A stretch of DNA of 64,000 nt from JBHHUI01 sp965248775 (GTDB lineage: Bacteria > Chloroflexota > Anaerolineae > Anaerolineales > JBHHUI01): the NCBI GenBank assembly GCA_965248775.1, contig OZ252150.1, positions 6,302,661 to 6,366,660 of the forward strand, read 5' to 3'. The position numbers and the translations under genes were made by a program. Shown here piece after piece: positions 7,667 through 16,186 of the stretch. The notes under the pieces are model-generated. The model did not search any database and was not told the origin of the DNA. It was given only the letters and a program-made list of their open reading frames with translations. The first letter of the stretch is position 1, and each line of letters opens with the position of its first letter.

Positions 7667-8485
7667 GGTAGTGGTTACATGGTAACTGATGGGGACCACG
7701 CTGTATTGTAGTAATGGAGATACAACTTGAGTACAGCTTCATGGTAAACGTCGGACTTGGAGAAAGAAAGAGTTTTGCGCACGAAGCGAGCCAGTCTCTG
7801 GCGCAAGGTGTTGTTCCAGCGTTCCACGTGAGATGTCTGGCCGCTTTCTTTGCCGACACTTTGGTGAGTGTCGTTTGGTAAAACCTTCTGGTAAGCGTGC
7901 CAGAAGTCGCTGAAGGAGCAACACGCTTTGTAGGATGCTGGGATGGATTTCCATAACGCGCGACAACTTTTTTCACTGCGGTCGCCAATAAAATAGGCCA
8001 CCACTTGGCGCGTGCGCCGACACAGCGCGACCCATATCCAACGTTTATCGTTTTTTGTGCGTACAAATGACCATAATTCATCCAATTCCAGCACATCATC
8101 CGTTTTTACGGTTTCTAAAGTGTCAGCCAGGTTCGGCATAGCGCCGGCCTTCTCCAGAATCCAGCGTGCTAATGTCTGCCGCGCGATGCCAAAGATGCGC
8201 TCAATGCCGCGCATACTGGCTCGCTCTCGATAGGTGCGTAGGACAAATTCTCTGATGAACTCAGGATAAGAACGGCTTTGCGGTTCCAACATTCCATAAG
8301 CGGCGCAATCGAGACAATGAAACTTCTGACCGCCTTTATAGTCTGTACCATTCTTGACAATGTTGAGGCTCCTGCACTTTGAACACTCATGCGTGATGAC
8401 ACTCTGGATCATTTTGGCGCTCCTCTGTTTGGCAGGCCAACAACTTACTTTTTCCAGACTCATCAGTCAACATGTAACCACTACC
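7667..8485 (-). mobile_element. IS1-family insertion sequence, copy 1
   Basis: An 819-bp element with ends GGTAGTGGTTACATG and its reverse complement. It is flanked by an 8-bp direct repeat GGAAATCT (7659-7666 and 8486-8493), the target duplication. It carries one transposase on the minus strand. A second copy, with its own target duplication, lies at 21876-22693. Confidence 0.9.
7675..8463 (-). CDS. IS1-family transposase, intact single-frame form
   Basis: 262 residues. An N-terminal zinc ribbon (CSKCRSLNIVKNG then FHCLDC) is followed by an HTH (RASMRGIERIFGIARQTL). The DDE domain has LELDELWSFVRTKNDKRW, FSDFWHAY, and HVERWNNTLRQRLARFVRKT with SFSK. This pattern belongs to the IS1 family. 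Here InsA-like and InsB-like parts are fused in one frame. At 7968-7973 a T6 tract (A6 in the mRNA) lies exactly where the second copy is one base short. Confidence 0.85.
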   Translation of the reverse strand: MSLEKVSCWPAKQRSAKMIQSVITHECSKCRSLNIVKNGTDYKGGQKFHCLDCAAYGMLEPQSRSYPEFIREFVLRTYRERASMRGIERIFGIARQTLARWILEKAGAMPNLADTLETVKTDDVLELDELWSFVRTKNDKRWIWVALCRRTRQVVAYFIGDRSEKSCRALWKSIPASYKACCSFSDFWHAYQKVLPNDTHQSVGKESGQTSHVERWNNTLRQRLARFVRKTLSFSKSDVYHEAVLKLYLHYYNTAWSPSVTM

Positions 8486-8951
8486 GGAAATCTATACGTA
8501 CTTCTCCTGGCAGGATGGGCTACCAAGCCTCGAGAAACTGGAAGCGGACTTGATGGGATTGGCCGTGCCGGGGGATGAAGAAAGTGGCGCACAAGCAATA
8601 TTGGCAGGAGTCAAGAATGACTATGAAAACGGGTCGTTTGGCCGATACACGCTGCCCACCGAGTACACCTGGCGTGACGACCGCATAGGTTTCTCGCCGA
8701 GTGGACACCTTGTGATCCTGGCGCTGGAAATCCCGGCTGGCGCTCAGATAGGCGAGAGAGTTGACATCGGAACAGGCGAAGTTGTAGCAGGCGAGGCGTG
8801 GCCTCATTATCTGCGAAAAATGACTCTGGAGTGGGATGTAAATCAGGGACGCTGGTTAGTTGTCGCAGAGGCGTTCGAGGTCCTGGAAGAGTAAATTCGT
8901 GTGTCATCTAAAGACGACTGAGAAAACAACTCAATTGAAACGGATATCTCC

Positions 8952-9743
8952 ATGCAACAAGAACATTTTGGTCTGACACAACGGGACCCACGCGGTCGGC
9001 TGCGCATATCTACCATTGGTCTCGTCGCCATAGGTGCCGTCCTATTCACCTTCGTAGTCGGCACCTTACTCGCCATCGTAAAAATCACGAATCGGGATTT
9101 GAAGCCATTACCCACAACTGTCGCTGCCTCCAATCCACTTGCACCTGTCGAGCTGGCATCGATCCTCGATGCTGAGCCGGAAAATTTCACGCCGTTAGAA
9201 CCGGTCGAAACGCTTGTGCTTGAAAACGCCCCACCCTATCCGATCTATTGGACGGTGCTGCCCCTGGAACTCAGCAACGGTGAAACAAGTTATACGATCG
9301 CACAACCGGAAGTACTGGATGCGGTGAAGGCCAATTTCCTTGAAAGCTACGTGTACACACTCTTTAGCAACGGTCTGCCGGAGATGGCGCAATTTGAACA
9401 AGACCTGCCCCGCCTAACAATCGACGGACCTGCGCGTCTGGAGATCCTTGGCACGGTCACTTCGTATTACGAAGCCGGCGCATATTGGCGCAGCAGCCCC
9501 CCACAGAATATCTCCATCGGGACAGAGACGATCCATTTCACTGCTGACGGCTCCGCCGTCACCATCGCGGCCTTCCTGCCGCCAGGTGCACTCAACCGCG
9601 AGCAAGTAAACATCGAAACAGGTGCGATCCTGGCAACAGAAGTATCCCCTGCTCTTCTTCTAGAAGCGCTATTGCGATGGGACGTGAACCAGGGACGCTG
9701 GCTGCTGGCAAGACAGAATACGGCCTATCCAGGGCAAGGATAA
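8952..9743 (+). CDS. membrane-anchored paralogue of the disrupted lipoprotein
   Basis: 263 residues. One N-terminal membrane segment (IGLVAIGAVLFTFVVGTLLAI, about residues 22-44) is followed by an extracellular region: YPIYWTVLPLELSNGE, PEVLDAVKANFLESYVYTLF, and a C-terminal WDVNQGRWLLARQ. It matches the interrupted gene upstream over its whole folded part but has a transmembrane anchor instead of a lipid anchor. Function is unknown. Its position before the tad locus suggests an envelope role. No strong ribosome-binding site is visible at the chosen ATG. Confidence 0.65.
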   Translation: MQQEHFGLTQRDPRGRLRISTIGLVAIGAVLFTFVVGTLLAIVKITNRDLKPLPTTVAASNPLAPVELASILDAEPENFTPLEPVETLVLENAPPYPIYWTVLPLELSNGETSYTIAQPEVLDAVKANFLESYVYTLFSNGLPEMAQFEQDLPRLTIDGPARLEILGTVTSYYEAGAYWRSSPPQNISIGTETIHFTADGSAVTIAAFLPPGALNREQVNIETGAILATEVSPALLLEALLRWDVNQGRWLLARQNTAYPGQG

Positions 9744-9815
9744 ACACGAGTTCATGCACGAGACACCCCGAGATCGTCTTTACCGTCGCACACATGGCGC
9801 AAACAAGCCTCCGGT

Positions 9816-9873
9816 GCAAACAAAACGCACGAGGATCAGACGAGGATTTGGAAGCCGATATTCTTGCTAGGAT
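9816..9873 (+). promoter_or_regulatory. promoter signature B upstream of the Cys-repeat protein
   Basis: A 36-base identical copy of 1391-1426 with ACGAGGAT twice (9829-9836 and 9840-9847), then after 17 bases TGCTAGGAT (9865-9873). The spacing matches the parA site. The secreted Cys-repeat protein starts 40 bases downstream. Confidence 0.6.
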
Positions 9874-9913
9874 GAATGCGATGAGAACATTCGGTAGAGA
9901 TGGGAGTAAGACG

Positions 9914-11359
9914 ATGCAATACAAGCTGTTGAAATTTGCCCTAACGACAGCTGCATGTTTTTGTGCTCTTATACTCGCCTCGCCCGTGTCGGCAGACGGT
10001 GGCACAGGGTTAGGTAGCGTCGGTGTATCAACATCCACCAATGGCGAAAAGTGCGAGCTTGGCTACGCACTCGGCGGCTTCAGCGGTGGTGCTGGAACAG
10101 ATTGGATACCGTATGGAACCGACGGTTCAATCGCGCGCTGGGGAGACCACGACGGAGACGGTGAGACGGGTGATCTCCAAATCGAAACTTCGAGCGGGAG
10201 AACTATCACCCTCTTGTGGCAGGCAGTCTACATTTGTGAAGTGATCGACTGTAGCAATCCGGCAGGTAACGGCGACGACGATGGCGGCGACACGTGTGTT
10301 CCTGGAACTCCAGGTTGTGACGATGGTGGCAATCCGTGTGTTCCCGGCTCTCCAGGTTGTGATGACGATGGCAATCCGTGTGTACCCGGCTCTCCAGGTT
10401 GTGATGACGATGGCGAACCATGTGAACCAGGTTCTCCGGGTTGTGATGACGATGGCGAACCATGCGAACCCGGTACGCCCGGTTGTAATGAGGACGATGA
10501 ATCCTGTGAGCCCGGCTCCCCCGGATGCGAGACCGCTGGCAACAGTGGCGGCAATCCCGGTATCGCTTCCGGAGGGCCCCCCGATTCGCCACCGGGCTGC
10601 ACCAATCGACGTCTGACCGAATATGGCATGGAGTGCCAATTGACCTGCCCGGCCTATCCCGTTACAGGCGGCGGTGTCGCCTGCCTGGATGTCATCCGAC
10701 AGCCCTACCCGCGCGGCATGGTGACTGTCCCCAACTATTACACCCTCAACGGTCCGTGGATAAATCAGGGAGCCGTCGCATCCTGCCCTGATCCTGACGT
10801 CGAGTTTCCCATGGTCACCAACTCCAGTGTGCGCATCGACTTCCGGCTGCGTCAGGACACACCACCCGCCTGGCGGTTCGACGAACGGCCCTGGAATATT
10901 GTTAACCATGATGCGACGAACGAAGCCTATGGCACGCTCGTCGAGCACACCTACGATACATCTTCCTTTAGCACGTTCGAAGGCGATAAGCCTTACAACG
11001 GTCCGTCATTGACCGAAGAGCTGCTCTCCTCCTATCAAGTGCAGGTTTTTACCTGGTGGGATGGATTTGTAATTACGAGGTGGGACTCCTGGGGTTGGGA
11101 TTATTCATACGAAACCAGGGAGGTATGTGATGAATTTGGTGTTTGTTCGGAACAGGAATTCGAAGTGAGCCGCGAGTATGTCTATCGTGGCCCGCAGAAA
11201 AACACCGAACAAGTCGACCTGCGCACACTGGGCTACCCCTCATCGTCCATGTTCAGCGATCTGGCCTGGGACAGTCGTCAGGAACCGATCTTTCCTTATC
11301 ACTGTCGCGTTATTCCCACACCGATTATCGAAGTGCAATCGATCCTGGTCGGACCCTGA
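9914..11359 (+). CDS. secreted protein with six Cys-Pro-Gly tandem repeats
   Basis: 481 residues from ATG 9914, preceded by GGGAG. An upstream in-frame start lacks a signal peptide, whereas this one gives MQYKLLKFALTTAACFCALI, a signal sequence. After a short domain (GEKCELGYALGGF) come six 14-residue units of the type CVPGSPGCDDDGNP, each with two Cys and an acidic stretch that could form disulfides or bind calcium. The C-terminal about 250 residues (beginning DSPPGCTNRRLTEYGMECQL) include aromatic-rich segments such as WDSWGWDYSY. Function is unknown; a surface or pilus-associated adhesin is possible. Confidence 0.7.
   Translation: MQYKLLKFALTTAACFCALILASPVSADGGTGLGSVGVSTSTNGEKCELGYALGGFSGGAGTDWIPYGTDGSIARWGDHDGDGETGDLQIETSSGRTITLLWQAVYICEVIDCSNPAGNGDDDGGDTCVPGTPGCDDGGNPCVPGSPGCDDDGNPCVPGSPGCDDDGEPCEPGSPGCDDDGEPCEPGTPGCNEDDESCEPGSPGCETAGNSGGNPGIASGGPPDSPPGCTNRRLTEYGMECQLTCPAYPVTGGGVACLDVIRQPYPRGMVTVPNYYTLNGPWINQGAVASCPDPDVEFPMVTNSSVRIDFRLRQDTPPAWRFDERPWNIVNHDATNEAYGTLVEHTYDTSSFSTFEGDKPYNGPSLTEELLSSYQVQVFTWWDGFVITRWDSWGWDYSYETREVCDEFGVCSEQEFEVSREYVYRGPQKNTEQVDLRTLGYPSSSMFSDLAWDSRQEPIFPYHCRVIPTPIIEVQSILVGP
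10295..10546 (+). repeat. six 42-bp tandem coding repeats
   Basis: Six in-frame units of 42 bases encode variants of C-V/E-P-G-S/T-P-G-C-D/N-x-D-G. The middle units are nearly identical at DNA level and the outer ones have diverged, so copy number is likely variable by recombination or slippage. Confidence 0.8.
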
Positions 11360-11375
11360 CCTTAGAGCACTAGCG

Positions 11376-11795
11376 ATGATTGAGACAGATCTACGTACAC
11401 AGTATGAACAGGCGGTACAGGTGCCGGATTTTGCGTCTTTCCGTGCCCTGCGTCTGGCTGCGCATGCGCTTACGCGCAACGATGCGTTGGCGCAGGGCGG
11501 CAAGCCTCCGGTCCTGCCCGTCGTTGTGAAGATCGCGGCCGTGCTCATGGCCGCACAGCCGCAGTTATCAAGTCCGACCGCGCTGGCCGAAGCCGAAACA
11601 CTGGCCAATACGCCGGGATTAGGGCAGGCACTGCTCGATATTCAGTCCGGCTTGGACTTCCTTGTGACCGCAAGTGCAAGCCAAATGTTGGCGCACGACG
11701 GGCTACTCCGCGCCGCCGCCGAACACGTCGTCAGACGCCTGGCGAGCGACTCGGAGGCCCTGCGCGTGGAGCTTAGCGCTGGCAGTTTGCTCTGA
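11376..11795 (+). CDS. small hypothetical helical protein
   Basis: 139 residues starting MIETDLRTQYEQAVQVPDF, 17 bases after the Cys-repeat gene. Alanine- and leucine-rich throughout (for example RALRLAAHALTRNDALAQGG and SQMLAHDGLLRAAAEH), so probably all-helical and soluble, with no signal peptide. The family is not recognised. Spacing suggests cotranscription with the gene upstream. Confidence 0.55.
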   Translation: MIETDLRTQYEQAVQVPDFASFRALRLAAHALTRNDALAQGGKPPVLPVVVKIAAVLMAAQPQLSSPTALAEAETLANTPGLGQALLDIQSGLDFLVTASASQMLAHDGLLRAAAEHVVRRLASDSEALRVELSAGSLL

Positions 11796-11866
11796 TTCTT
11801 CAATCTTGTGCCTGATTCTGCCAATTTCCCCGGAATTACACCCGAAAACGCCGTTATAACAGTTTC

Positions 11867-11902
11867 GCGTTTATCGCTGCGTTTATCCCCTCGTGCTAGA
11901 TT
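11867..11902 (+). promoter_or_regulatory. promoter signature A upstream of the tad operon
   Basis: GCGTTTATC at 11867-11875 and 11879-11887, then after six bases TGCTAGATT (11894-11902). Repeat period and distance to the extended -10 are identical to the parA site at 1196-1231. It lies 57 bases before cpaB, the first tad gene. Confidence 0.65.
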
Positions 11903-11959
11903 GAGAGCAATCCCGCTCAGAATCGATTGGCACGGGCAATAAGGAGCACTAGACGAAAT

Positions 11960-13078
11960 ATGAAACGAGGAGTGATAGTTTTAGTAGGCGTGGTTATCAT
12001 GGTGGTCGGCTTCCTGGGCAACCTGCTCTTTGGGACGCTGGTCAACCCGCCGACGACGTCCATCGTCGTCGCCCGCGTCGAGATCCCGGTTGGAACCATT
12101 CTTACACGGGAGATGCTCGGCGTCGACGACATGCGCCTCAACAACCAGGTTGCAGCTGTTCTGGTTCAGGAAGCCGACCTGCCCCTAATTGTCGGCGGCA
12201 TGAACGTCGAAACCATCCACGCTTTCCAGCCCGTGCACCTGTCCTCCATTGTCGCGGACGGGAACCCGGCCGCTGCGGGCCGTCTCTCCTTGACGCTTAC
12301 CGACCCGGACGTCGTCGCTATGGTCATCCCTGTGAATGCCGAGACGGCTCCACAGAGCATCGCCGCGGGCGACTATATCGATCTGAATTTCGGTGTTGGC
12401 TCGGCCACCTTCCTGGCCGGCACACTCTCAACGGCCCCTACGCCGCAACCCTTCCAGCCGCTGCCGGGATTCGTGGCCCAGTCCCGGACAGGACTGGACG
12501 GGGTTACCATACCAGCGCCGCAGTTCACGGCCGGCCCTACCCCGACCGAAGAACCGCGTATTTCATTGCCGGTCGCAAAAACTATCGTGCACACGGCGCG
12601 AGTCTTATCGGTCGTTTCTGATGATGTGCCCAATCCGGCCTACCTGGGTCCGGATGGAAACGAGCTGGCCACAGAGCAAGGCGCACCGATCGCACTCGTT
12701 GTAGCGGTGCCGCGCGACGCGGAAGAGATCGTGCACTTCGCCATCGTGAACGGCAGCATTCATGTCGCTTTGCTCTCACCCCAAAACGATAACGTGGCGG
12801 AGGCTGGACAACGAATACCGACGCTCGGTATGTCCTGGGACGACATGGTGGCGCTATTCCGGCTCGAACGTGACGCGGCATTGGAAGACGGCCTGCCGGA
12901 AGTGTTACGTGGCCCGGGCGCGGCGGCGGTCAAGGCCACAATGGATGCGGTCCGTGCGCTTACCGAAGCCCCCCTACTGCCCACACCCACGCCCGGCTTG
13001 GAGCTACCAGCTTTGGCGACGCCCGCAGTGGAGGCCGATGCAGCAGCTGCGGCGACCACTCCCTCGCCGTCCGGCTAG
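11960..13078 (+). CDS. cpaB: Tad pilus assembly protein CpaB/RcpC
   Basis: 372 residues from ATG 11960, with AAGGAG upstream. An N-terminal membrane helix (VIVLVGVVIMVVGFLGNLLFG) is followed by a SAF/AFP-III-type domain (IVVARVEIPVGTILTREML) and an RcpC/CpaB C-terminal domain (ARVLSVVSDD, GAPIALVVAVPRDAEEIVHF). The family acts in the periplasmic or outer part of the Tad secretion machine. The tail is a Pro/Ala/Thr linker (PTPTPGLELP). A CCAGTCC/GGACTGG palindrome (12478-12497) lies in frame in a linker. It opens the tad gene cluster, all on the plus strand. Confidence 0.8.
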   Translation: MKRGVIVLVGVVIMVVGFLGNLLFGTLVNPPTTSIVVARVEIPVGTILTREMLGVDDMRLNNQVAAVLVQEADLPLIVGGMNVETIHAFQPVHLSSIVADGNPAAAGRLSLTLTDPDVVAMVIPVNAETAPQSIAAGDYIDLNFGVGSATFLAGTLSTAPTPQPFQPLPGFVAQSRTGLDGVTIPAPQFTAGPTPTEEPRISLPVAKTIVHTARVLSVVSDDVPNPAYLGPDGNELATEQGAPIALVVAVPRDAEEIVHFAIVNGSIHVALLSPQNDNVAEAGQRIPTLGMSWDDMVALFRLERDAALEDGLPEVLRGPGAAAVKATMDAVRALTEAPLLPTPTPGLELPALATPAVEADAAAAATTPSPSG

Positions 13079-13092
13079 AGAGGATCATTTAG

Positions 13093-14490
13093 ATGAGCTT
13101 GGCCACAATGTTCGCCGATGAAGAAAGCAAGACCCAGACCGGTCCCATCCGTGTTATCGTGGCAGGGTTTCCCCCCGTAGCACAGCCGTTTGCGGCACTC
13201 ACACCCGGAAATGAACGCGGCGTGGAAGTGCTGGCCACGGCGCGCGACACGCTCGATCTGCTGCCCGATGTGAAGGAGTACAAGCCGCAAGTCGTGCTCA
13301 TCTCGCCGGAAATCCGCAATTACTACATTGATATAGTGCAAGAACTGGCCAACTGGCCGGAGGCTCCCATCGCCGTCATCGGGCTCGTACCGGCCACCGG
13401 TACGTGGGGGTCAGAGATGGCCACGGCGGGTGCAACCGCTTTCTACAACCTCCCGATCACGCAATCAATCGTGGACAAGTTCGTCTCCGAAGCGCCGACG
13501 CTCGTCGATAAAGCGGTCAGTGCCTGGCGCGCCCCGGCCGTGGCAACCGGCGTTTCGCGCACGTTGCTGGATGCGACCGGCGCAACCGCATACAAGACCG
13601 GTGTGGTGACCTTCTGGAGTACAAAGGGCGGCGCAGGCAAGACGACTCTGGCGACCGAGACGGCCTGTATTCTCTCCCAGGTAGGCGGCAAACGCGTGCT
13701 GCTGGTAGACGCAAACATGAATGGCGGCCACGTGGGTCTGCATCTGTCTATCGACGCGCACCGCAACAATATCATGCACCTCGCCTCGGACTACCGCGTC
13801 AACAACAATCGACTGACGGTCGAGATGCTCCAGCAGCGCACCGTGCAGGCCGACACGTTTGTGGACAAGCGCACGCACACGGCTAAAAGCCGGCTGCACG
13901 TACTGCTGGGCATCCCGAATATTCAACATGCGGGCAGCAAAGAACTTGCCGGCGAACAGGGCGAGAGCTTCATCAAAGATCTGCTGAGCCTGGGACGCGA
14001 GCAATATGAGTTTGTCGTGGTGGATTTGGGCTCTTCGATCATGAACGGTGTACACATCGGCGTACTCTCGAGTGCCGACGTAGTGATGTTCCTTTCGTCG
14101 GCCGACCGCACCAGCATCTTCGATAACCGCAATGTGTTCGAGTTGCTCATGGAGAAGCGTAGCCTGCGACCTGAGAAGTTCCGCCTGGTCATCAACGATT
14201 ACAGCCCGGAGGGCGGCATCGAGCTTGAGGACATTGCCCGCTACATGAAGATGCACGTATATGCGTGCGTGCCGCATGACAGCACGCACTCGGTATTACG
14301 CTCCATCAACGAGGGCCAGCCGTTCTCGCTGGGGCACATGGATATCCGCAAGAATGCGCAGGAAGTGGAGGCAACACTGCGCGGCATATTCGCCATCTCC
14401 GAGGGCGTATTCCCGCCGCTGGGCGCCATCATCCAGGCGCGTGAAGAGAAACTCGACGGAAAGAAGAGACGTGGGCTCTTCAAAAGATAG
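13093..14490 (+). CDS. tadZ: TadZ/CpaE-family pilus localisation ATPase
   Basis: 465 residues. A receiver-like N-terminal domain (PIRVIVAGFPPVAQPF, PQVVLISPE) of about 140 residues is joined to a MinD/ParA-type ATPase: STKGGAGKTTLATETACIL near residue 175 and LLVDANMNGGHVGL. TadZ proteins place the Tad machine at a cell pole or focus. The later FVVVDLGSSIMNG and SADVVMFLSSAD match the Walker B and following strands. It lies 14 bases after cpaB. Confidence 0.85.
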   Translation: MSLATMFADEESKTQTGPIRVIVAGFPPVAQPFAALTPGNERGVEVLATARDTLDLLPDVKEYKPQVVLISPEIRNYYIDIVQELANWPEAPIAVIGLVPATGTWGSEMATAGATAFYNLPITQSIVDKFVSEAPTLVDKAVSAWRAPAVATGVSRTLLDATGATAYKTGVVTFWSTKGGAGKTTLATETACILSQVGGKRVLLVDANMNGGHVGLHLSIDAHRNNIMHLASDYRVNNNRLTVEMLQQRTVQADTFVDKRTHTAKSRLHVLLGIPNIQHAGSKELAGEQGESFIKDLLSLGREQYEFVVVDLGSSIMNGVHIGVLSSADVVMFLSSADRTSIFDNRNVFELLMEKRSLRPEKFRLVINDYSPEGGIELEDIARYMKMHVYACVPHDSTHSVLRSINEGQPFSLGHMDIRKNAQEVEATLRGIFAISEGVFPPLGAIIQAREEKLDGKKRRGLFKR

Positions 14491-14495
14491 TTGCC

Positions 14496-14708
14496 ATGCC
14501 AGAGTTCAAGCGAGGGGAGAGTGTCATATTTTATCCAGGAAAGGGAGCCGGAGAGGGTGGATTAGCGCTCCCCGTCCAAGCTGTGATCGAAAAAGTTGAT
14601 AGAGAATATGAAGGTATCACGTACGAAGAACCACTTTTCACCATTCGCTGGGCATCCACAGGATATGCGGTTGTGCCTGCATCGCAATTGAGCCGTCCTG
14701 CGGCCTAA
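14496..14708 (+). CDS. small hypothetical protein between tadZ and tadA
   Basis: 70 residues (MPEFKRGESVIFYPGKGAGE, then VIEKVDREYEGITYEEPLFT) starting five bases after the tadZ stop and ending 20 bases before tadA. The short beta-strand pattern with F..GE.V.FY suggests a small SH3-like barrel. No family is recognised. Its tight position inside the operon argues for a real gene; a role in the pilus is only inferred. Confidence 0.6.
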   Translation: MPEFKRGESVIFYPGKGAGEGGLALPVQAVIEKVDREYEGITYEEPLFTIRWASTGYAVVPASQLSRPAA

Positions 14709-14728
14709 TTACATATAAAGACTTTGGC

Positions 14729-16186
14729 ATGCCACTAGACCAACGACACGAATTCGACGAATTTGACCCATTTGCGGAGTCGACCCCCGCGCTAACGGCC
14801 GACGAAGAGTTGGCCGACCCATACGCCGTCGTGCTCGAACGGCTGCGCCTGGCGGTCTCGAACCAGTTCACGCCGCCGCAGCTGGAAAAGCCTGCGCAAC
14901 AGACGATGGATTGGATCCGCGCCAAAGGGCGCGAGCTGTTGCAGGAGTACAACGACCTGGCATTGACTGAGGCGCGGGTGCAGGTGCCGGGCGACCTTAG
15001 TGTCATCCTGCAGCGCATGCTGAACGAGCTCCTGGGCCTGGGTGAGATCGAGGAGTTGCTGAAGATTGGCGACGTGGAGGATATCGCCATGAACGGCCCG
15101 GAGGATGTGTGGATCAAACGCAAAGGCGCCTGGGAGAATGCGAACGTCACTTTCAGCAGCGCCCAGGGGTTGCTCACACTGCTAAACCGCGCCATTGTGC
15201 ACACCGGTCGCCAAGCTGGGCCGGGCATGCCCATTGTGGACGCACACCTGCGCGCCGGCCATCGTATCAGCATCGTCACCGATCCGCTCGCTGATCCCTG
15301 GCCGGTGGTCGTCATCCGCAAGCACAGTGCCGTGCAGGCGACGGGCTTCGACCTGGTCTCGAAAGGTGGCGGGCAGCCGGAGCCGGTAAAAGCGCAGCCC
15401 ATCCCGGACTACTTCGAGCACGCCACCTCCGAAGGTGTGTTTACGCCGCTCGCGATGACGTTCCTGCACATGGCGATCGTAGCCGGCATGAATATCCTGG
15501 TTGTCGGCGCGACCGGCGTTGGCAAAACATTTACGATGAATGCGCTGGGCAACATGATCCCGGCCGACCGCCGCATCCTGGTCATCGAGGACACGCGCGA
15601 ATTGAATATGCGTGCGCGCGAGAACGGGATAGCGCGGAACTGTGTGTACTTCACAACGCGCCCGGAGTCGATCGAAGGCGCACAGGCCATCGGGCAGGAC
15701 GCGCTGGTGCGCGCTGCCTTGCGTCAGCGTCCGGACGCGCTGACCGTCGGCGAGGCGCGCGGCGCGGAAGTCTTTGACCTGCTCAAAGCGATGTGGACCG
15801 GGCACGGCAACGGTCTGACCAGCATCCACGCCGAGTCGCTCACCGAGGTCGCAGACCGTATCCGCATGATGTTGCAAGAAACCGCCTTCACGACCCAGGT
15901 CGGCGAGGAGACAATCGCCATGTGGATCGCCAAAGCCTTCCATCTGGGCATCACGTTGCGTATGACCGAAACCGGGCGCCGCTACGTGCACGAGATCGTC
16001 GAGTTCACCGGCGTGGTGGAGGGGCGTATGCCGGCCCTCAACCGCCTGTTCGTCCCTGATACAGGCGACGCACGCCTGCGCCTGGCCGCCGGGCGACTGC
16101 ACCACGAGGCTATGTTCCAGCAGGCCGGCTATACGTTCGACGTGATCCGCCAGACTGCGCAAGAACAGGGGACCCTGGCTTCATGA
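14729..16186 (+). CDS. tadA: Tad pilus assembly ATPase TadA/CpaF
   Basis: 485 residues of the GspE/VirB11 type II/IV secretion ATPase superfamily. The N-terminal domain (about 1-200) has EIEELLKIGDVEDIAMNGPE. The core has Walker A VVGATGVGKTFTMNAL near residue 257, the Asp box VIEDTRELNM, Walker B RQRPDALTVGEARGAE and the His box GHGNGLTSIHAES. It powers Flp pilus polymerisation. Its stop overlaps the tadB start. Confidence 0.9.
   Translation: MPLDQRHEFDEFDPFAESTPALTADEELADPYAVVLERLRLAVSNQFTPPQLEKPAQQTMDWIRAKGRELLQEYNDLALTEARVQVPGDLSVILQRMLNELLGLGEIEELLKIGDVEDIAMNGPEDVWIKRKGAWENANVTFSSAQGLLTLLNRAIVHTGRQAGPGMPIVDAHLRAGHRISIVTDPLADPWPVVVIRKHSAVQATGFDLVSKGGGQPEPVKAQPIPDYFEHATSEGVFTPLAMTFLHMAIVAGMNILVVGATGVGKTFTMNALGNMIPADRRILVIEDTRELNMRARENGIARNCVYFTTRPESIEGAQAIGQDALVRAALRQRPDALTVGEARGAEVFDLLKAMWTGHGNGLTSIHAESLTEVADRIRMMLQETAFTTQVGEETIAMWIAKAFHLGITLRMTETGRRYVHEIVEFTGVVEGRMPALNRLFVPDTGDARLRLAAGRLHHEAMFQQAGYTFDVIRQTAQEQGTLAS

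Larger units (their letters stand above)
7303..8894 (+). pseudogene. lipoprotein gene interrupted by an IS1-family element
   Basis: The 5' part (7303-7666) encodes a lipoprotein signal (LLLLWALLLVGC, lipobox Cys) and a Thr/Pro-rich linker, then EIYWTVQPFEASTGE. The 3' part (8494-8894) continues after the IS and ends WDVNQGRWLVVAEAFEVLEE. Removing the 819-bp IS and one 8-bp target duplication restores a 254-residue reading frame (HFWEIYTYFSWQDGLPSLEK). The restored protein is a paralogue of the next gene (PEVLDAVKANFLESYVYTLF, WDVNQGRWLLA). The insertion certainly separates the lipid anchor from the folded domain. The function of the family is unknown. Confidence 0.85.

Noticed and set aside
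10127..10948. Minus-strand frame rich in ITTW repeats
   Set aside because: It is the reverse reading of the 42-bp repeat region of the exported Cys-rich protein; the sense strand has a signal peptide.
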